Shown here in pieces: positions 1 through 47,704 of a stretch of 64,000 nt of DNA. Numbering within the stretch: position 1 is the first letter of the stretch; every line of letters begins with the position of its first letter. Under the pieces are notes generated by a model that was not told the DNA's origin, ran no database searches, and worked only from the letters and a program-made list of their open reading frames with translations. Made by a program: the position numbers and the translations under genes. Origin of the DNA: Motacilla alba alba (Eukaryota; Chordata; Aves; Passeriformes; Motacillidae); contig NC_052028.1 of assembly GCF_015832195.1 (NCBI RefSeq), positions 8,041,501 to 8,105,500 of the forward strand. Direction: 5' to 3'.

Positions 1-264
1 TGAAGTTGTGTTTTACACGGAGCTGACTTTGTGCTGAGCAAGCTTGGGAAGTGGAAAAGTGCCGAGGGAGCAGGACTGGCTGGCACTTGCTGTCTGAGTC
101 AGTGTGGGGCATCTTCCTGGAGGAATTCAGCTCTGCTCGACACAGCACGCGATGCTGTCTGCACTGGAGCTTGATGTGCTGATGGGCTGGAGAAAGAGAT
201 CAAGCTGAAGCTGAGCGGTCTGGCAGGACATGGACCACTGCACATCAGTCACCAGAAAGAAAGG

Positions 265-436
265 CATGGCGAGAGGGTTGCCCAGAGATGTTTTGGGTGC
301 CCCATCAGGGCCAGGCTGGACAGGGTTGGAGAAACCTGGTCTAGTGGAAGGTGTCCCTGCCCACGGCAGGACCCATGAATGAGATGAGCTTTAAGGTCCC
401 TTTGCACCCAAATTATACCATGATTCTATGATAATA
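265..436 (+). mobile_element. CR1 LINE, 3'-end fragment
   Basis: The fragment contains AGGGTTGCCCAGAG, CCTGGTCTAGTGGAAGGTGT and CCTGCCCACGGCAGG. It ends in ATGAGATGAGCTTTAAGGTC and the tail ATGATTCTATGAT, the typical avian CR1 3' terminus in plus orientation. Confidence 0.9.
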
Positions 437-2637
437 AGCCAGTAAGTTAGCCTCTCTTCATGGCCCATCAACTCATCAGATGTCAACGTTTTTGACACTG
501 TATTTTAAACTAATTATATTGGACTAAATGTGAAACTAAGAGTGAAACCCAATACAACACTCCAAATACAGAGGAACGTAACACAGCAGCTCATATGGAA
601 CTGTCTGCAAAACAGGGCTGATGTCCAGCTGAGGAAAATTCATTGTTACTGCTCAGAACAGCTTTGACAGGTACAGGAGGCACTGGCCTGCAGGAGCAGC
701 TGTGTCAAATAGGATAAGGATTAAAAGTAGGAAATAGTACAGTTGTTCAAAAACCCCCACCACCCCAAATTCCTATCCAATGCCTTACCTAAAGAAAAAG
801 AAAAGGGAGATGCCAGCCTGGTTCTCCTGCCTGATTCAGCTCAACTCAGGCTTTGCCAGCCCTCAAAGCAAATACTCTGAAGAAATGATGAACTTTCTGC
901 CACAGAAACTCCAGCTTCTGAAAGTCCATTAACATTGAGTTTATTGAAGCCTTCAATAAAGCATGAAAAGCTCTCTCTGCAGTGCTCCTTGCAGTAAACT
1001 CCTCTCCAGGTAACTCCACACTGGGAGTTACTGGGCTGGGTATCTGATGGCACAGGAGTGATGTGGCCATCAGGCCATGCCTGGCAGAAACCTGTGCTGA
1101 CCTGGGAACTGGAGCTACACTTCTGGAAATGCCAGTGGTCTGACCTTTGGAAATTGGGATGCTGCTCGTTTGATTTAGTGCTTGTCTTGTTTACGAGGCA
1201 CAGCTGTCTCTGCTCTCGCTGTGCTCACTGCCTTCATCTGATGGCTTTGGAAAAGTGTCAAAGACACCATAGACTGCCAAAGGTTAGTGAAGTGCTGAAG
1301 TGCTTAATTAAACAAGCCTCTGGGATGTGGCAGTTTGCTTGCTAGGAGCACTGCACCAGGACTCTTTTTATTTTTCTTTATTTTTGTTTTCTTCTAAAGT
1401 TAGTATTGTGAACTGGAAATTTTTTGTTCTTTTTCATGCATTTTGTTTTCAGCTACAAGCATTTGGAAAATATGACCCACAATCCCCCTATTTCCTAAAC
1501 TCAAGATGAGACATGCGAGAGCCTTTTGTGTTACTCAGATGAGTTTTCACCTTTTTTTCATGATTTTCTGGAATAAGGGACAAATAAAATCACAAGGGGA
1601 AAACCCCCAAAGGTAGAGAGCTTCTGTAGTAGCCAGTCACGTCTGTGAGGACTGTAAGTCACCTGAGCATCCTGTGCCAAGGCACCGAGGGTCATTAACA
1701 GCAGTGTGAAGGCACCACTACATCTTCCCTCAGGGCTGCATGGTGATGAACTTTTGCTGCCACAGAACTGAGTAATGGGCATTAATTCAGCTATGCAGAG
1801 AGCAGATAGGGCCAAGAACTTAAAAAGTTGCTCTGGTCCTGCCCAAACCATCCTGCTCTGCTTGTACAGGCTGTAAATCTCACTGTACTGCACTGGGTAG
1901 TCAGAACTGAGGGTATTTCGGCCAATGCATTAAGCTGGGTTGAACAGCCAGCTCACATTGCATGGGATGCAAAAATAAATGAATGTGAGGACTGTATTTG
2001 CAGCCCCTTCCCCAGACGGCCCCAGCCCAAGCTCAGCTCAACCCCCATCACTCATGCATGACCCCAGGTCCACACCTTTGCATTTTTGGGGCATCCTGAT
2101 TTCTAGCAGACATAAGCAAATATAAGATTCCTGCCTGCCTGTCATTGTTTTGTGTTTTCAGGCTTATTTAAAAAATCTTTATAGCCTTGCTATTTTATTC
2201 TTTCAGAAACAAGTGTTAATATGCCAACCAAACAATCCTTCAACCCTTGTTGGAGGCATGTTAAAAAAGAGTGACATTTCAGGTGTGTTTTTCCTCCACT
2301 AGCAGAGAGGAGCAGTCCCTTCCTGGGCTTGCAGTGCTTGGCTGGGAATTTGTCTGGTCTTCAACACCACACACCATCACACCACCTTCTGTATTAAAGA
2401 AACACGTGAGTCTCCCTGGTCTCAAGATGGAGAGCTGTCCCTGTGTTTTATTTCAGTCTACTTCAAAAAGTTAACAAGGGACAGAATATAAATAAAAATC
2501 CCTTTCTGCAGAAGTGGTGGGGGGAAGTTGGCAGCAGCCAAGTGAGTGGGACACCACAGTGATGGGCAGGAGCTGTGCCCACATCATGTCTGAAGCGCCT
2601 TGTGCTACAGGTGCACAAAGGGGAAAGGTGTGAAATT

Positions 2638-2784
2638 GTGGATGCTCCATCCCTGGCAGTGTTCAAGGCCAGGATGGACTGGGCTTGGAGCAACCTGGTC
2701 TAGTGGAAGGTGTCCCTGCCCATGGTAGGGCTTGGAATGAGATGAGCTTAAAGTCTCCTGCAACCCAACCATTCTCTGATGATT
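2638..2784 (+). mobile_element. CR1 LINE, 3'-end fragment
   Basis: It shows GGATGCTCCATCCCTGGCAG, GTTCAAGGCCAGGATGGAC, CCTGGTCTAGTGGAAGGTGT and the decayed end CAACCATTCTCTGATGATT. This is plus-orientation CR1. Confidence 0.9.
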
Positions 2785-2984
2785 AACTCTGGAAACAGCA
2801 GCTTCTGGTACCTGTTGTGGAATACCATGACAGGCAGGGGGGATGCACTTCTGTAGGTTGGAGGGGAGCTTGCCAGGCAGGGAAATGAGCTCCAGTGAGC
2901 AAATAGCAGCACTGGAAGAGCCAATTGTAAGACTGATCTCTGTTTCCTATACAGGGACTTCCGTAGGGTTTTTTGGGTGGGTTT

Positions 2985-3021
2985 GGTTTTTTTTGTTTTT
3001 TTTTTGTTTTTTTTTTTTTTG
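2985..3021. repeat. T-rich low-complexity run
   Basis: Long T runs interrupted by single G produce artefactual phenylalanine-rich open frames. It is not a gene. Confidence 0.9.
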
Positions 3022-3146
3022 GCCCATGACAAAATGCACAAAGCAGAGAGTCAAGTGATGGGTGCTGGTTTCAGATGGGAATCCCATAAAGAAGGCCAGT
3101 GCTGCTGCTTGCCTTGCAAAATGCACTTCCTTAAGAAAAGCAAGAT

Positions 3147-3171
3147 TTACCCCCAGATTTTCTGGGGGTAA
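3147..3171. other. Perfect 11-bp hairpin with 3-nt loop downstream of FSTL4
   Basis: TTACCCCCAGA (3147-3157) pairs with TCTGGGGGTAA (3161-3171), with TTT between. A 10-bp direct repeat AATTACTGGA follows at 3170-3179 and 3184-3193. Confidence 0.85.
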
Positions 3172-6100
3172 TTACTGGAAAACAATTACTGGAGAGTGAG
3201 GCAGTGAGTCATAAGGGTAAATGGCAGAAAGGGAAATCCTTGAGTTCTGGAGGGTCAGTGAAGGGTGGCAGCTACACCTGTAACCTGAGGGACGGTCACA
3301 AAGCCTTGTGCAAGGAGAGACAAAGGTGGTCTTAGTGAAAAAAATACAAAGGCATAATGGCATGCCCGCATCTCTTATGAATAACCAGGTTAATGCATAT
3401 CTGTCTCCCTAGCCTCTGTTCCTGTGTTCCTGTTCATTTTGTTGACCTGCTGTAGGGTCATACAGGGAATTAGCCATTATCTCCTTACAGAACTGGGACC
3501 TTGACCTGTTTTATCTGTTTTACACAGCACCCAGTGCACTACCAGGCACTCCAGCAATTAAGACCTAATCATGGTATAAATCAAGTAAATAAGTACCTGT
3601 CAACCGGTCATCAGGACTGCTGTTCCTCTTGGGCAAAGCTGTGTTCAAGGAGGTCAATGCAGCAAAATGGCCCAAGGCTTTCAAGGCAGAGTGTTTTTCA
3701 ATAGCCCCTCATGAAGTCTCTTTTGCAGCGGGGACCAACCCACCCTGCCAGTTCCCATCTCCCACCCATTCTGCAGACAAGCCCACCAAAATATTTTGGT
3801 ACTTCTGTTGATTTTTTTAGTGGTTTAAAAAAATAAAGTATTTAATGATAAGAATATGTTAACCAACACAGATTCCAAATGAGGGACTTGAGAGTTTTGC
3901 TTCCAGTTTAAAAGTGGATGGTTTCTGAACAGGCACATCCATTCAGAAAGTGAAAATATTGAGGGAAATAGTAAGACAAAACAGCATTTCCATCCTACTG
4001 CTGTTTATCCTCAGTGATGAATGGCAAACACATCTGATCTTGACATTTGAGTCTTAGTGGGCAACCAAGGATTATTTTCCCTATGATTCTAGTGTCAGAA
4101 CATCCTACTGACATATGAGTGTATAAGATAATCAAAAGATCATGAATTCAATTTAGATAAATTTTGATTAATCACCATCATTAATAATAATTTAGTAACT
4201 AGGAATTAAGTGTGAATTGGTGGAGAACCAAAAGGATAGTGAAAGAAACTGCCCACAAGGAAATGTAGTCTCTTTTTGACAAAGCTGAAAGGCAAATATG
4301 AGTTGAAACATTTTTTTGAGTATATATAAAATTTCTGTGTTGTAAAAAAAAATATCAGAGTAACAAATGTGCAGCACTTTAATGTCAGATTTGACTGTCA
4401 TTGGAACTGTTCACAAGTAGTGTGGACAATCTAAATTATACTTCATTTTCTAAGTATGATATATAACCATTAGGATACTTTAGAAAAACACATCACGGGA
4501 ACTTGGGCTGGAGAGGGAACAAAGGGAACATCTTTGGAAGGTCCAAGTGGAATTTTTTTCAAGTGAATGTTATTCCAATACTTTGCGACAAACAGGAAAA
4601 AGTGAGGTCTGTTACACATCTTTCACAGCCTATATATAAACCAGCCTCAAGAATATTTACCTGAACATATATATACATGTTTTTGTTTTTTTTTTTTAGT
4701 ATTCTTAAAAAAGTAATATTTGCTTGATCTATGACACAATGAACATCTCTACAGGGAAAACTTACCATAGGCATAATAAAATACTCAAGAAGTCATAAAA
4801 GGTAACACGAGAGCAGTGTTTGGCCTTGGTAAAACACATTTAGGATGGCTGCAATGTATGGATACAGCTTTGTTCAAGAAAGGAGCTGTGCATATTTAAA
4901 GGTACTTACAAAGCTGGTCTTCTCCTTTCTTTAACATGGGATATGTTTCCTAATGGGATGAATACAAAATCATGGACACCATGCATTGCTGAAGGAAGGC
5001 TATGCCCATCTGTTTCACATGTCCGTGTTGCAATGATGGAAGAGTCTCTTCTAACTCCTATGGCTCATAAGTGAAAGAAATGTAGGATTCAGCACATGGA
5101 TGTTGAAGGACAATTTCAAGGACTCCATGGTTAATGAATTCATGGGGTTTAGCTCCCCTTCTTTGTCTGTCAGAGCAGATTTTTATATTCTCGATAGAAA
5201 TGAAATGTTGAAAAATACCTCAGGTCTACAGCCATGCTAAAATGCTGCTCCTCTGATACAGTTAAACATTTAAAGTAGAGATTGCCAGTGTTATTCTGTA
5301 TCCTTCTTGCTTAAAATCCCTCTGTGTGTGTTGTGGAATGGGTGACTTAAAGCATCTGTGGAGGGAAATAATTACGACACCACTACCTATCACTGCCCGT
5401 GTTCAAGGGCAGCTTTCTACAGACTCTGGGCAACAAGGTCCTTGGCAAACCAAGCTGGGTCTGTCCAGAGGCCAATGGGTGGCTCCAATGCTGCTGATAT
5501 TTTACCTGCAGAGAGGTTTCACCCACCTGAAGACCCCATTTTCCAAGTGATGGTTACAACTGCTTGGATGGCACCACTCCTTGCCTGGCTCTGCTGCCAC
5601 AGCTGCTTTTGCCCTTGTTACTTCATGGTGATGGATATAGAAAGTTAGAAAAATGCAAATAGAAAAGTTTTTTATATCTTCCAAGTGTGCAAATAAATGG
5701 CTGTATGTTTTTATGGGAACTTGACAGAAATTTCTCAATGCCAGCTGTTGCATTCTTGGATAATTCAGCTGCTTTTACATGAATGTCTTTGCTCATAACT
5801 AAAAGATAATTGACTATAAACAAGTGTACTATAAACAGAAAGGAAAAAAAAAACCATGAAGAAAAATTGTTTCCTGGTTGTTCTGAAAAGAAATAGGCAA
5901 ATTCAGGCTATGACTAGAAAATGAGTGAGTTTTGTATTAAAAATAACCTCGGTTATTTTAACTGTTATTTTATGGAGAACCAAGTGATTCCAGTGCTCCT
6001 AAGTATTTAATGAGGGAGACCAATGATTTCTAGAACTGTTTCTGTCTCCTATGGGAATAATCATAACTAATTCTCTACCCCCAAAAAGTAGATTTTGCAT

Positions 6101-6986
6101 ATTGTTCCCGAACTGACCACAATCATGAGCCACTGAAAGACTAATGCCACCTTCTCAACAAAATTGTTTACATAAACTCTGACCCCCCTGTCAGTACTTT
6201 CCAGCTTTTACCCAGGCCTGGATGGGTAATGGCCTGGATATTTCATGGCAAATTTCTCAAATACAATCACACAAATATGCACTGGAAGAGGGGGGACTCA
6301 TTCCATTGCCTTCAGTAGGACCAAGAGCAAAATGAAGTGCAGAAGCAAGCGAGCTGACAGTTACTATTTCTGTGATGCCTCCTTCTGAAATCACATCAGC
6401 AAATCCTCTCAAAGCCATCCTGCAGAGAAAACTGATCAGTTTTCATTAAATCGCTCTCCTAGGTTTCTCTGGGTTGAAAACTGCTCTGATGTTTACTTTC
6501 CCTCATCATCCAAAGCTGAATATTCAAAGGTGAACAGTCCTCGCTGCTGCCGTCTCCCTGTGCTGGGGTGGGGTAGTCAGTGCAGCCAATAGACAAGGGA
6601 TACAGGGAAGAAAACTGATGCTTGGACATAACATAAAAGCTCCTCAGTATGGAAAGTCAAAATCTGTTTTGTTCTACAGAATTACTAGGTTTCGTGGCTT
6701 GTATGATATCTCAGTGGAGATATTATTTGCTTCCCAGCATTTTTCTCAGAACCACAAATCATACCCACAAATAAAAAATATCCCTTCAAAACCACTTCCT
6801 ATTAGCAGAGCATACTTTATATTATAAAACTTGCAAGTAGACCAGTGTTGTACCATGAAGCCTATACAGTGTTTTTTTGTCTTTTTGTTTTCCCAGTGTA
6901 AAAATATACAATGGTACTGCTCATTTCCTGCAGTGTAAAGGTCCAACTGGTCCTTGCCTGCTGAAGGCTCCACTGCTACTGCCCTT

Positions 6987-41901
<34,915 letters not shown>

Positions 41902-42886
41902 TCATTCTGGGCATAACTTTGGAGGATTTTGGCAAGGAGATGGGGTACCTGTGCTATACAAAAAAAACCCCATCAATAATAAAGCCAAGTAAGAGACAAA
42001 TTGAATCTGTCTCAATCAAACTCCCTGCACCCCTTTCCTGAATCATCTTAGCTGTGGCATGAGGGCACTACGATGGTCAGCCTGGCTGCACCACTTTATA
42101 CTTAGTAGTTTATACTTAATAGTTTAAAGCAGTCAGCAACAGGAGGACAAGCAAAGGCTCTCTGGCTTGAGATCATCTGGGCTTGTTTCTCTAGAACACT
42201 CCTCTCAAAGTCCTGAGAAAAGTTACAAGAATGAGTCATGTCTGCTCCTTGAGGGAAAATTAAGGTCAGACTGCTGCCACTGAAATATAGATAAACCTTG
42301 TGTCAAATTGCCCAAACACTGGAAGTCACCAAGCTTGAAAACTTGTTTACAAAACACAGCCACATATGGCACCCGAAATACAGATGTCCTAAAATATAAA
42401 AGCTTTCTTATATTTTATTTAAATACAACCCCCAGTTATTTTTACTTAGGCGTGCCACACAAAAGAAACTCCTGAGGCAGCAGACCTTACTGAAAACCTC
42501 ACCACCAGCTCTCTGAAACCACACTATGTCACATTGTTTCCTTCTGGCCACTGACATGAGATGTGGCTGCATCTTTTGCCATGTGTGATCCCACAGAAAG
42601 GTCAGACCTGATACCAGAACTACCCTGGGTGCAGATTGCCATTATGCAGCATTTTGGCAGCAGTGACAGTGACTGGGCAGTCAGGCCACATTGTCCAAAC
42701 TCCTGAAGCCACAGCTCTGTAATTCACAGGATGGCTTTTGCTTACTCTCATTCCCAAGCTCTGCAATAAGAAAACTATATTGCATGTAAATTATGAAAAC
42801 TGGTCTTTCGAGGCAGTGGCCCATTGAGAGGAACAAGGAATGTTCATAGCTGGTGTTACTTTGTGCAGCCAGCTCCAAAACCAGGG

Positions 42887-42892
42887 CTGGGG
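42887..42892. repeat. Target-site duplication, left copy (CTGGGG)
   Basis: A six-base direct repeat abuts the solo LTR at 42893 and is identical to 43292-43297. Confidence 0.9.
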
Positions 42893-43020
42893 TGAAGGAA
42901 CCCGTGGGTTTCGAGCTCTAAATCCACCCGGCTAGTTTGGGATTTAAGCCCGCACGGATCCTACGTGGACGAAGTAAAGGACGAGAAGTGCTCTTTCTCC
43001 ATGTGGTTCTGATGTCCTGT

Positions 43021-43026
43021 TTATTA
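43021..43026 (-). terminator. Poly(A) signal AATAAA of the solo LTR
   Basis: AATAAA reads on the minus strand, downstream of the TATA box and upstream of the putative U5. It is sense to FSTL4 and could in principle cause premature polyadenylation of the FSTL4 pre-mRNA. Confidence 0.65.
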
Positions 43027-43097
43027 GCTGGAAGGGGACATCTGCATCATAGGGCTTCCAGGTGAAAAAAGAGGAAGAGTTCCAAACTCAAGGGACA

Positions 43098-43103
43098 TTT
43101 ATA
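43098..43103 (-). promoter_or_regulatory. TATA box of the solo LTR
   Basis: TATAAA reads on the minus strand in a GC-rich context and is placed for initiation near 43070. It lies about 75 bp upstream of the LTR's AATAAA signal. Transcription from it would run toward the FSTL4 Ig exons. Confidence 0.7.
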
Positions 43104-43291
43104 CCCGCGGAATGGGAGGCGGGGAAGGAAGGCCGCAGCCAAGGGGACACCAGTGAGGAGGGGCAAAGAGAGGGGCTACAGGGGACAGACCACCTTATCC
43201 GAGGGATACACCATCTGAGGAAAGGGGGGAAACATTTGTATAACACAACACCCAGTGCAGCATCCAAATAACAATCTAGTGCATCACAACA

Positions 43292-43297
43292 CTGGGG
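43292..43297. repeat. Target-site duplication, right copy (CTGGGG)
   Basis: A six-base direct repeat abuts the other end of the solo LTR and is identical to 42887-42892. The perfect match suggests limited decay since insertion. Confidence 0.9.
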
Positions 43298-44307
43298 AAT
43301 GAAACAATCTCTCCCACCACCAAGGCTCCTCCTTCCTCATGTTCACTGGCAACAACAGCAGTAAAACATAGATGAAAGAGACTGATGCTGCCTCACCCAA
43401 GGCCATGTGCTTTGGGAAAAAAAATCTTCAAGCAGTGCTGACACTGTAAAATGACACACAGGGGTCAGGTTACTCCGTGCCATCAACTGGTGAAGTTACT
43501 CTTCATCCTGCCCACTTACCTCACAACTCTGTCATTAGATCCCACACAAGAGCTGAATGTCACTTGCATGGAATAAAAATGAAAAAAAAACCAAACCACT
43601 ATCCACATTTTTAATTTCACATATTATCTAACTGAAAAATTACTTTAGCATCTCTTGAGTAGCAAATCTCTTAAATCTGTCACTAAAATATTCAGTGTAT
43701 TTCAGCAGCCTTGGGCAGCCTGGACAGACTCAGTGCTCTGGTATAGCAACTGATTGTGAAGAATTAGTGCAAAACCTGCTTGTGGAAACATACTCCAGCA
43801 GCTCAGCACCCCTTCTCTTCTGCTTTTTCCACCTGAGTGAGAAGCTAACGTGTCACAAAGTGTTCATCACTGTGGATCTGAGGCTGACTTTGGGCTGCAG
43901 GGTCCATACAGCATTGGTGTGTCTGCCAGCAGTGAGCACTTCTCCCACTTGCACTTCCCAGTGCTATTTCAGGAAGAGTACAAGCTGTTCTAGATAAAAG
44001 GTAAATAGTTTTGATAGTTAATCAAAATAAGGAATGTTTGACCAATGTGGTGCTACTATTTGTGTTATGGTGGCTCCCAGAGGCATTACATGAGAAGACT
44101 GACACAGTCTGACCATCAAACCTTAAAAATCAAAAGGGGAGATGAAGGAAAACTGGGAAGGGACCATTATCCTTTCAAGATCACTGAACAGGTGAGCAAC
44201 TAAGGTGGGAAGACATGACACGTGACTAAATCACACTGCCTTCAGGTACCTGCTGGAAGAAATCAGGGATGTGGCAACTCAGGGGCAGTGGGAATAGAGA
44301 TGTCCCA

Positions 44308-44480
44308 GGGAACCACTGAATGGTTTGGGTTGGAAGGGACATTAATGACCATCTTTGTAACCCCTGCCACAGGCAGAGACATCTTTTACTGGACCAGGCT
44401 GCTCCAAGCCCCATCCAATCTGGCTTTGAACACTTCCAAGGATGGAGAGTCCATCCCACCACCCTCATCCAGCTGCCTGA
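44308..44480 (-). mobile_element. CR1 LINE, 3'-end fragment
   Basis: GAATGGTTTGGGTTGGAAGG, GACCAGGCTGCTCCAAGCCC and TGAACACTTCCAAGGATGG mark a minus-orientation CR1 end. Confidence 0.9.
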
Positions 44481-46737
44481 AGCATGTAAACAGCACATAG
44501 GAGCTAATAATGTAGTTATTTTCTACATAATGAAGAGCTTCTTTTAATGAATAAAATATTTGGAGTGCACTTGACAGGATAAAGAACTGATAATTACAAT
44601 AATTTGTAGCATGCAGTTGGGCTAATGAGGACATCTCCTCTTGAGGAGAAATGAAATAGAGGGCCATTCATTTACAAGAGAATTGTTTTTTCATCTTACT
44701 GCTGTTTTCCTTAATTCCCTGTGCTGTTTTTCATGGTGCCTTGAGTTCCCTGGCTCATGCTGGGCTTCCATAAGCTCTTTTTTCATCAATGTTTTTTCAG
44801 TGCTCTCTTGCAGTGGAATTTAAGGCTTCCTGCCCATCACAATTGCTAAAGAGGCTTTAGCTTTTGCTTTTTAGAAGCCCAGTAATGAAAAATACATTAA
44901 GGTTTAATTAGGAAGACACCTTGCACATCTGACATTCTTGAATGAACCATATGAGGCCAAGAGATGAGTTTTTTATGTTCAAGCATGCAATTAGCACAGA
45001 CCACTTTAACAATACAAACACACTCCTTTTTAAAGTATTTCTATGGAGTATATTTGACAGCATCTTATTACCAGTACATTTGAGGGACTCTAATTAACAT
45101 CTAAAAGCCTTTCTACTAATACAGAATTATTTTGTGTGGTTTCAGTTATTGGTTTTTTGTTTTCAATAGAAAGATTTCCTTATACAAGCAGGTGTACTGG
45201 GGAAACAGGGTTCCCTAAGATGATGCGAGGGCTGAGCTTTTTAAAACTCTTTTAAAAGACTCAATATTGTATTAAGTTAGAGAACTTAGACACTGCTGCT
45301 GTTGGTTTATGTGCAAAAATTATTCAAGTCACCATAATGATTTTGTGTAGAGCTTCTAGATTAAGTATTGAACACTGTTCATTTTATTTTTAAAAACCTT
45401 TAGGAGATAAAAGGATTTTCACCATGGGTATAAAACTGAACAGAACAAATAGGCAAGGGTGCTCATTTGCAGAAGAAAACAAGCTGGAATGGAATTTGGT
45501 CCTAAAATCAAGCAATGTTATGCTCATTTGGAAATCCTGCAGGATGAGGCATGCAAACCATTTTTCTAGATTCCATAGTTTCAACCAGTATCAGTCCTTG
45601 CCAAGTTGTGTCAAACCTGACACTCGATACTCTTTGGGATTTCAGCTGGAGTAGCTCCTCAGCTGGAAATAAGTTCCTGCCAACTATTCTGCCATCAGAG
45701 AGAGATACTATCATCAGAGAATGGGATGCTATCATTCTTCACTCAATTTTAATGCTTCAAGACAGGGGTAAAGCCTTTGTAATGATCCCCTTTAAAAAGG
45801 AATTGGTGTAAGCATGTGCCTGTGTATCAGAGGACCAGGGCTAATCCCTGATCATGTAGATGAAAGACACCAAATGTGGAACAAAATCAAGGTCAGTGAA
45901 AGGCAACCAGGACACCACAAACTCTCCATTGGTGATGGCAGCAGCTCAGTGCCTGAACACCTTGTGGTGCCATCTCCAGACCCATCTGCCTTATTCAGGA
46001 GGGTAAGGGATCCCTCCCTGCGTGCTGGGGGTTAGTGCCAAGGGGTTATTCAGGGGAGGGACCACTCATGTCCATCCTTTCCCACCTTTCCTGCCTGGTA
46101 TGATATTCAGCCTGAAGCACTGAGCACCTTTGGTGACCCAGCTGTCACCATCTTGATGTTCTTACATTAAATTTCTTGCAGTACCAGGTCCCACGGTGAC
46201 ATGAGAGAACGTGAAGTCTTAGTGATTCCTTTCCTTGTAAAAAAGTGTCAAGATACTGCTGAACATTTTCCTCTGTCCCTCCTCCTCTCCAGTGTTATTA
46301 AAGGTGCTAAGCTGGAGTTACACTGCACCTCCACAAGCTCTGCATACTAATGCAGCAAGTATTACCTGTTGTGCTGGTTTATCATGGAAATCTTCTTCTC
46401 TGCTGTCATTTGCAGCCCACCAAAGGCAATCATAATTTCATAATGAAGACATGTATAATTGAGGTCATTACAGGGAGCAGCCTGGAATGAACATCTATGG
46501 AGAAAACCTCACTGTTGTAGTATGGCATGGAGGTAATTTACCTGGCGATGTTGGGCACCTGCCTTTGCTCGTGCTGCACTACCTACAGAAACAGATTTCA
46601 CACTTTAAATGGTGCTTAATATCATTAATTAGATCTCTCCCCTTAAATCTGAAGAAAATACACATTTTAATGCATTGTTGCCACCTTTAATCATTGCTAC
46701 AGTTGTTCATGGATATCTTCCCTTGCTGAAACAGAGT

Positions 46738-46930
46738 ATCATAGAATTGCAGAACGGGCTGGGTTGGAGGATCGTCTCAATCCAATCCCTCACTTCCACA
46801 AGACCAGGTTGCTCAGTGTCCCTCCAGACTGGTCTGGAACATTTCCAGGGATGGGACATCCACATCTTCTCTGGGAATCCAGTGCCAGGGCCTCACCGCC
46901 CTCACAGGGAATAATTTCCCCATAATATTT
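46738..46930 (-). mobile_element. CR1 LINE, 3'-end fragment
   Basis: ATCATAGAATTGCAGAAC, CCAGGTTGCTCAGTGTCCCT and ACATTTCCAGGGATGGGACA, ending in GGGAATAATTTCCCCATA, are minus-orientation CR1 strings. The subfamily is divergent from most others in the window. Confidence 0.88.
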
Positions 46931-47635
46931 AATCTACTCTTGTTCTATTGCTTAGATCCTGCTTATGAGACAAGGCAATACTTTTTAAATCCTGTAACTC
47001 ATCCTCAGAAGGGAGACAATGAACCAAAACATAGCCTTGTTTGATGTTCAACAGGAGAATGACTTTCAAAGAAAGTCTCCAGCACTGATTCTTGCCCCCA
47101 AATTAATGCAGAGAGACCTGTTTGTGAACTGAAGCATGGGTAACACAGCCCTAAATACATCGTGTTTTCCAGCAATGGTTCAAGTCAGGGGTGATTTAAT
47201 GGGATGGAAACTTTAGTGTCTACTTAATTCCCCAAGTCCTGCAGCTGTGTTTATGCACTGCATTAGTAAAATCTGTTTATTGCCTTATGGCCATGAAGGT
47301 CAGTGGTGATTTTAGCATTTGTTTCAACAGATAAAAGAGTCCTCTAGCTGAACACATTCTCAGGTGAGGAGCTAACTGAATCCAGAAAACAAAAACAATT
47401 TATAGAATATAGTTAAAAACAGGCTATACCTTTTATAATTATTCTTTTCTCCAATAATTTTGATGAGATGTATTTGGCTCTGCGTAGAGTTTGGAGAAAT
47501 TTTAGACCCTCTTAAAGCTGAGCCAACTGCAGCTAATTGATTTTAAAATGACCGTGTTATTTGTGAGATGCATTTCTAAACATGAACATGAAGGCGAAGT
47601 TTGGCCAGCCAAGGAGGGACTCTGGGGATACTGCT

Positions 47636-47704
47636 GGGGACACACTGGGATGGGATGTGGGGACACACTGGGATGGGATGTGGGGACACATTGGGATGGG
47701 ATGT
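47636..47704. repeat. 23-bp minisatellite, three copies
   Basis: The unit starts GGGGACACACTGGGATGG and ends GATGT. Copies lie at 47636-47658, 47659-47681 and 47682-47704. The third differs from the first two by one base (ACATT for ACACT). Confidence 0.95.

Larger units (their letters stand above)
1..6986. other. 3' flank of FSTL4: 3' UTR of undetermined length plus intergenic DNA
   Basis: On the minus strand this follows the FSTL4 stop codon. The proximal part must be 3' UTR, but I cannot fix the cleavage site. Candidate poly(A) signals reading on the minus strand are an ATTAAA variant at 6006-6011 and a canonical AATAAA at 2194-2199. There are also two AATAAA-like runs near 1366-1383. Two CR1 fragments and one hairpin are listed separately. 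No HSPA4 exon, the expected tail-to-tail neighbour in mammals, was recognised. The rest holds nothing I can name. Confidence 0.7.
42893..43291 (-). mobile_element. Solo LTR of an endogenous retrovirus (ERVK-like), 399 bp, with 6-bp target duplication
   Basis: On the minus strand the element begins TGTTGTGATG and ends GGTTCCTTCA, giving the TG...CA termini of a retroviral LTR. It is flanked by perfect CTGGGG direct repeats at 42887-42892 and 43292-43297. Inside, again on the minus strand, there is a TATA box (GGTATAAATG; TATAAA at 43103-43098) and a poly(A) signal AATAAA at 43026-43021 about 75 bp later, in the correct U3-R-U5 order. No internal viral region or second LTR is present, so it is a solo LTR left by recombination. 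A 6-bp duplication is typical of class II (ERVK/beta-like) elements; this family call is inferred. Confidence 0.93.

Noticed and set aside
1558..1893. 111-codon minus-strand frame downstream of FSTL4
   Set aside because: It resembles no known protein and has no supporting signals; treated as chance.
2748..3171. Phenylalanine- and lysine-rich short frames
   Set aside because: They are produced by the T-rich run at about 2985-3021.
43062..43271. 69-codon plus-strand frame
   Set aside because: It lies entirely inside the solo LTR, antisense to it.
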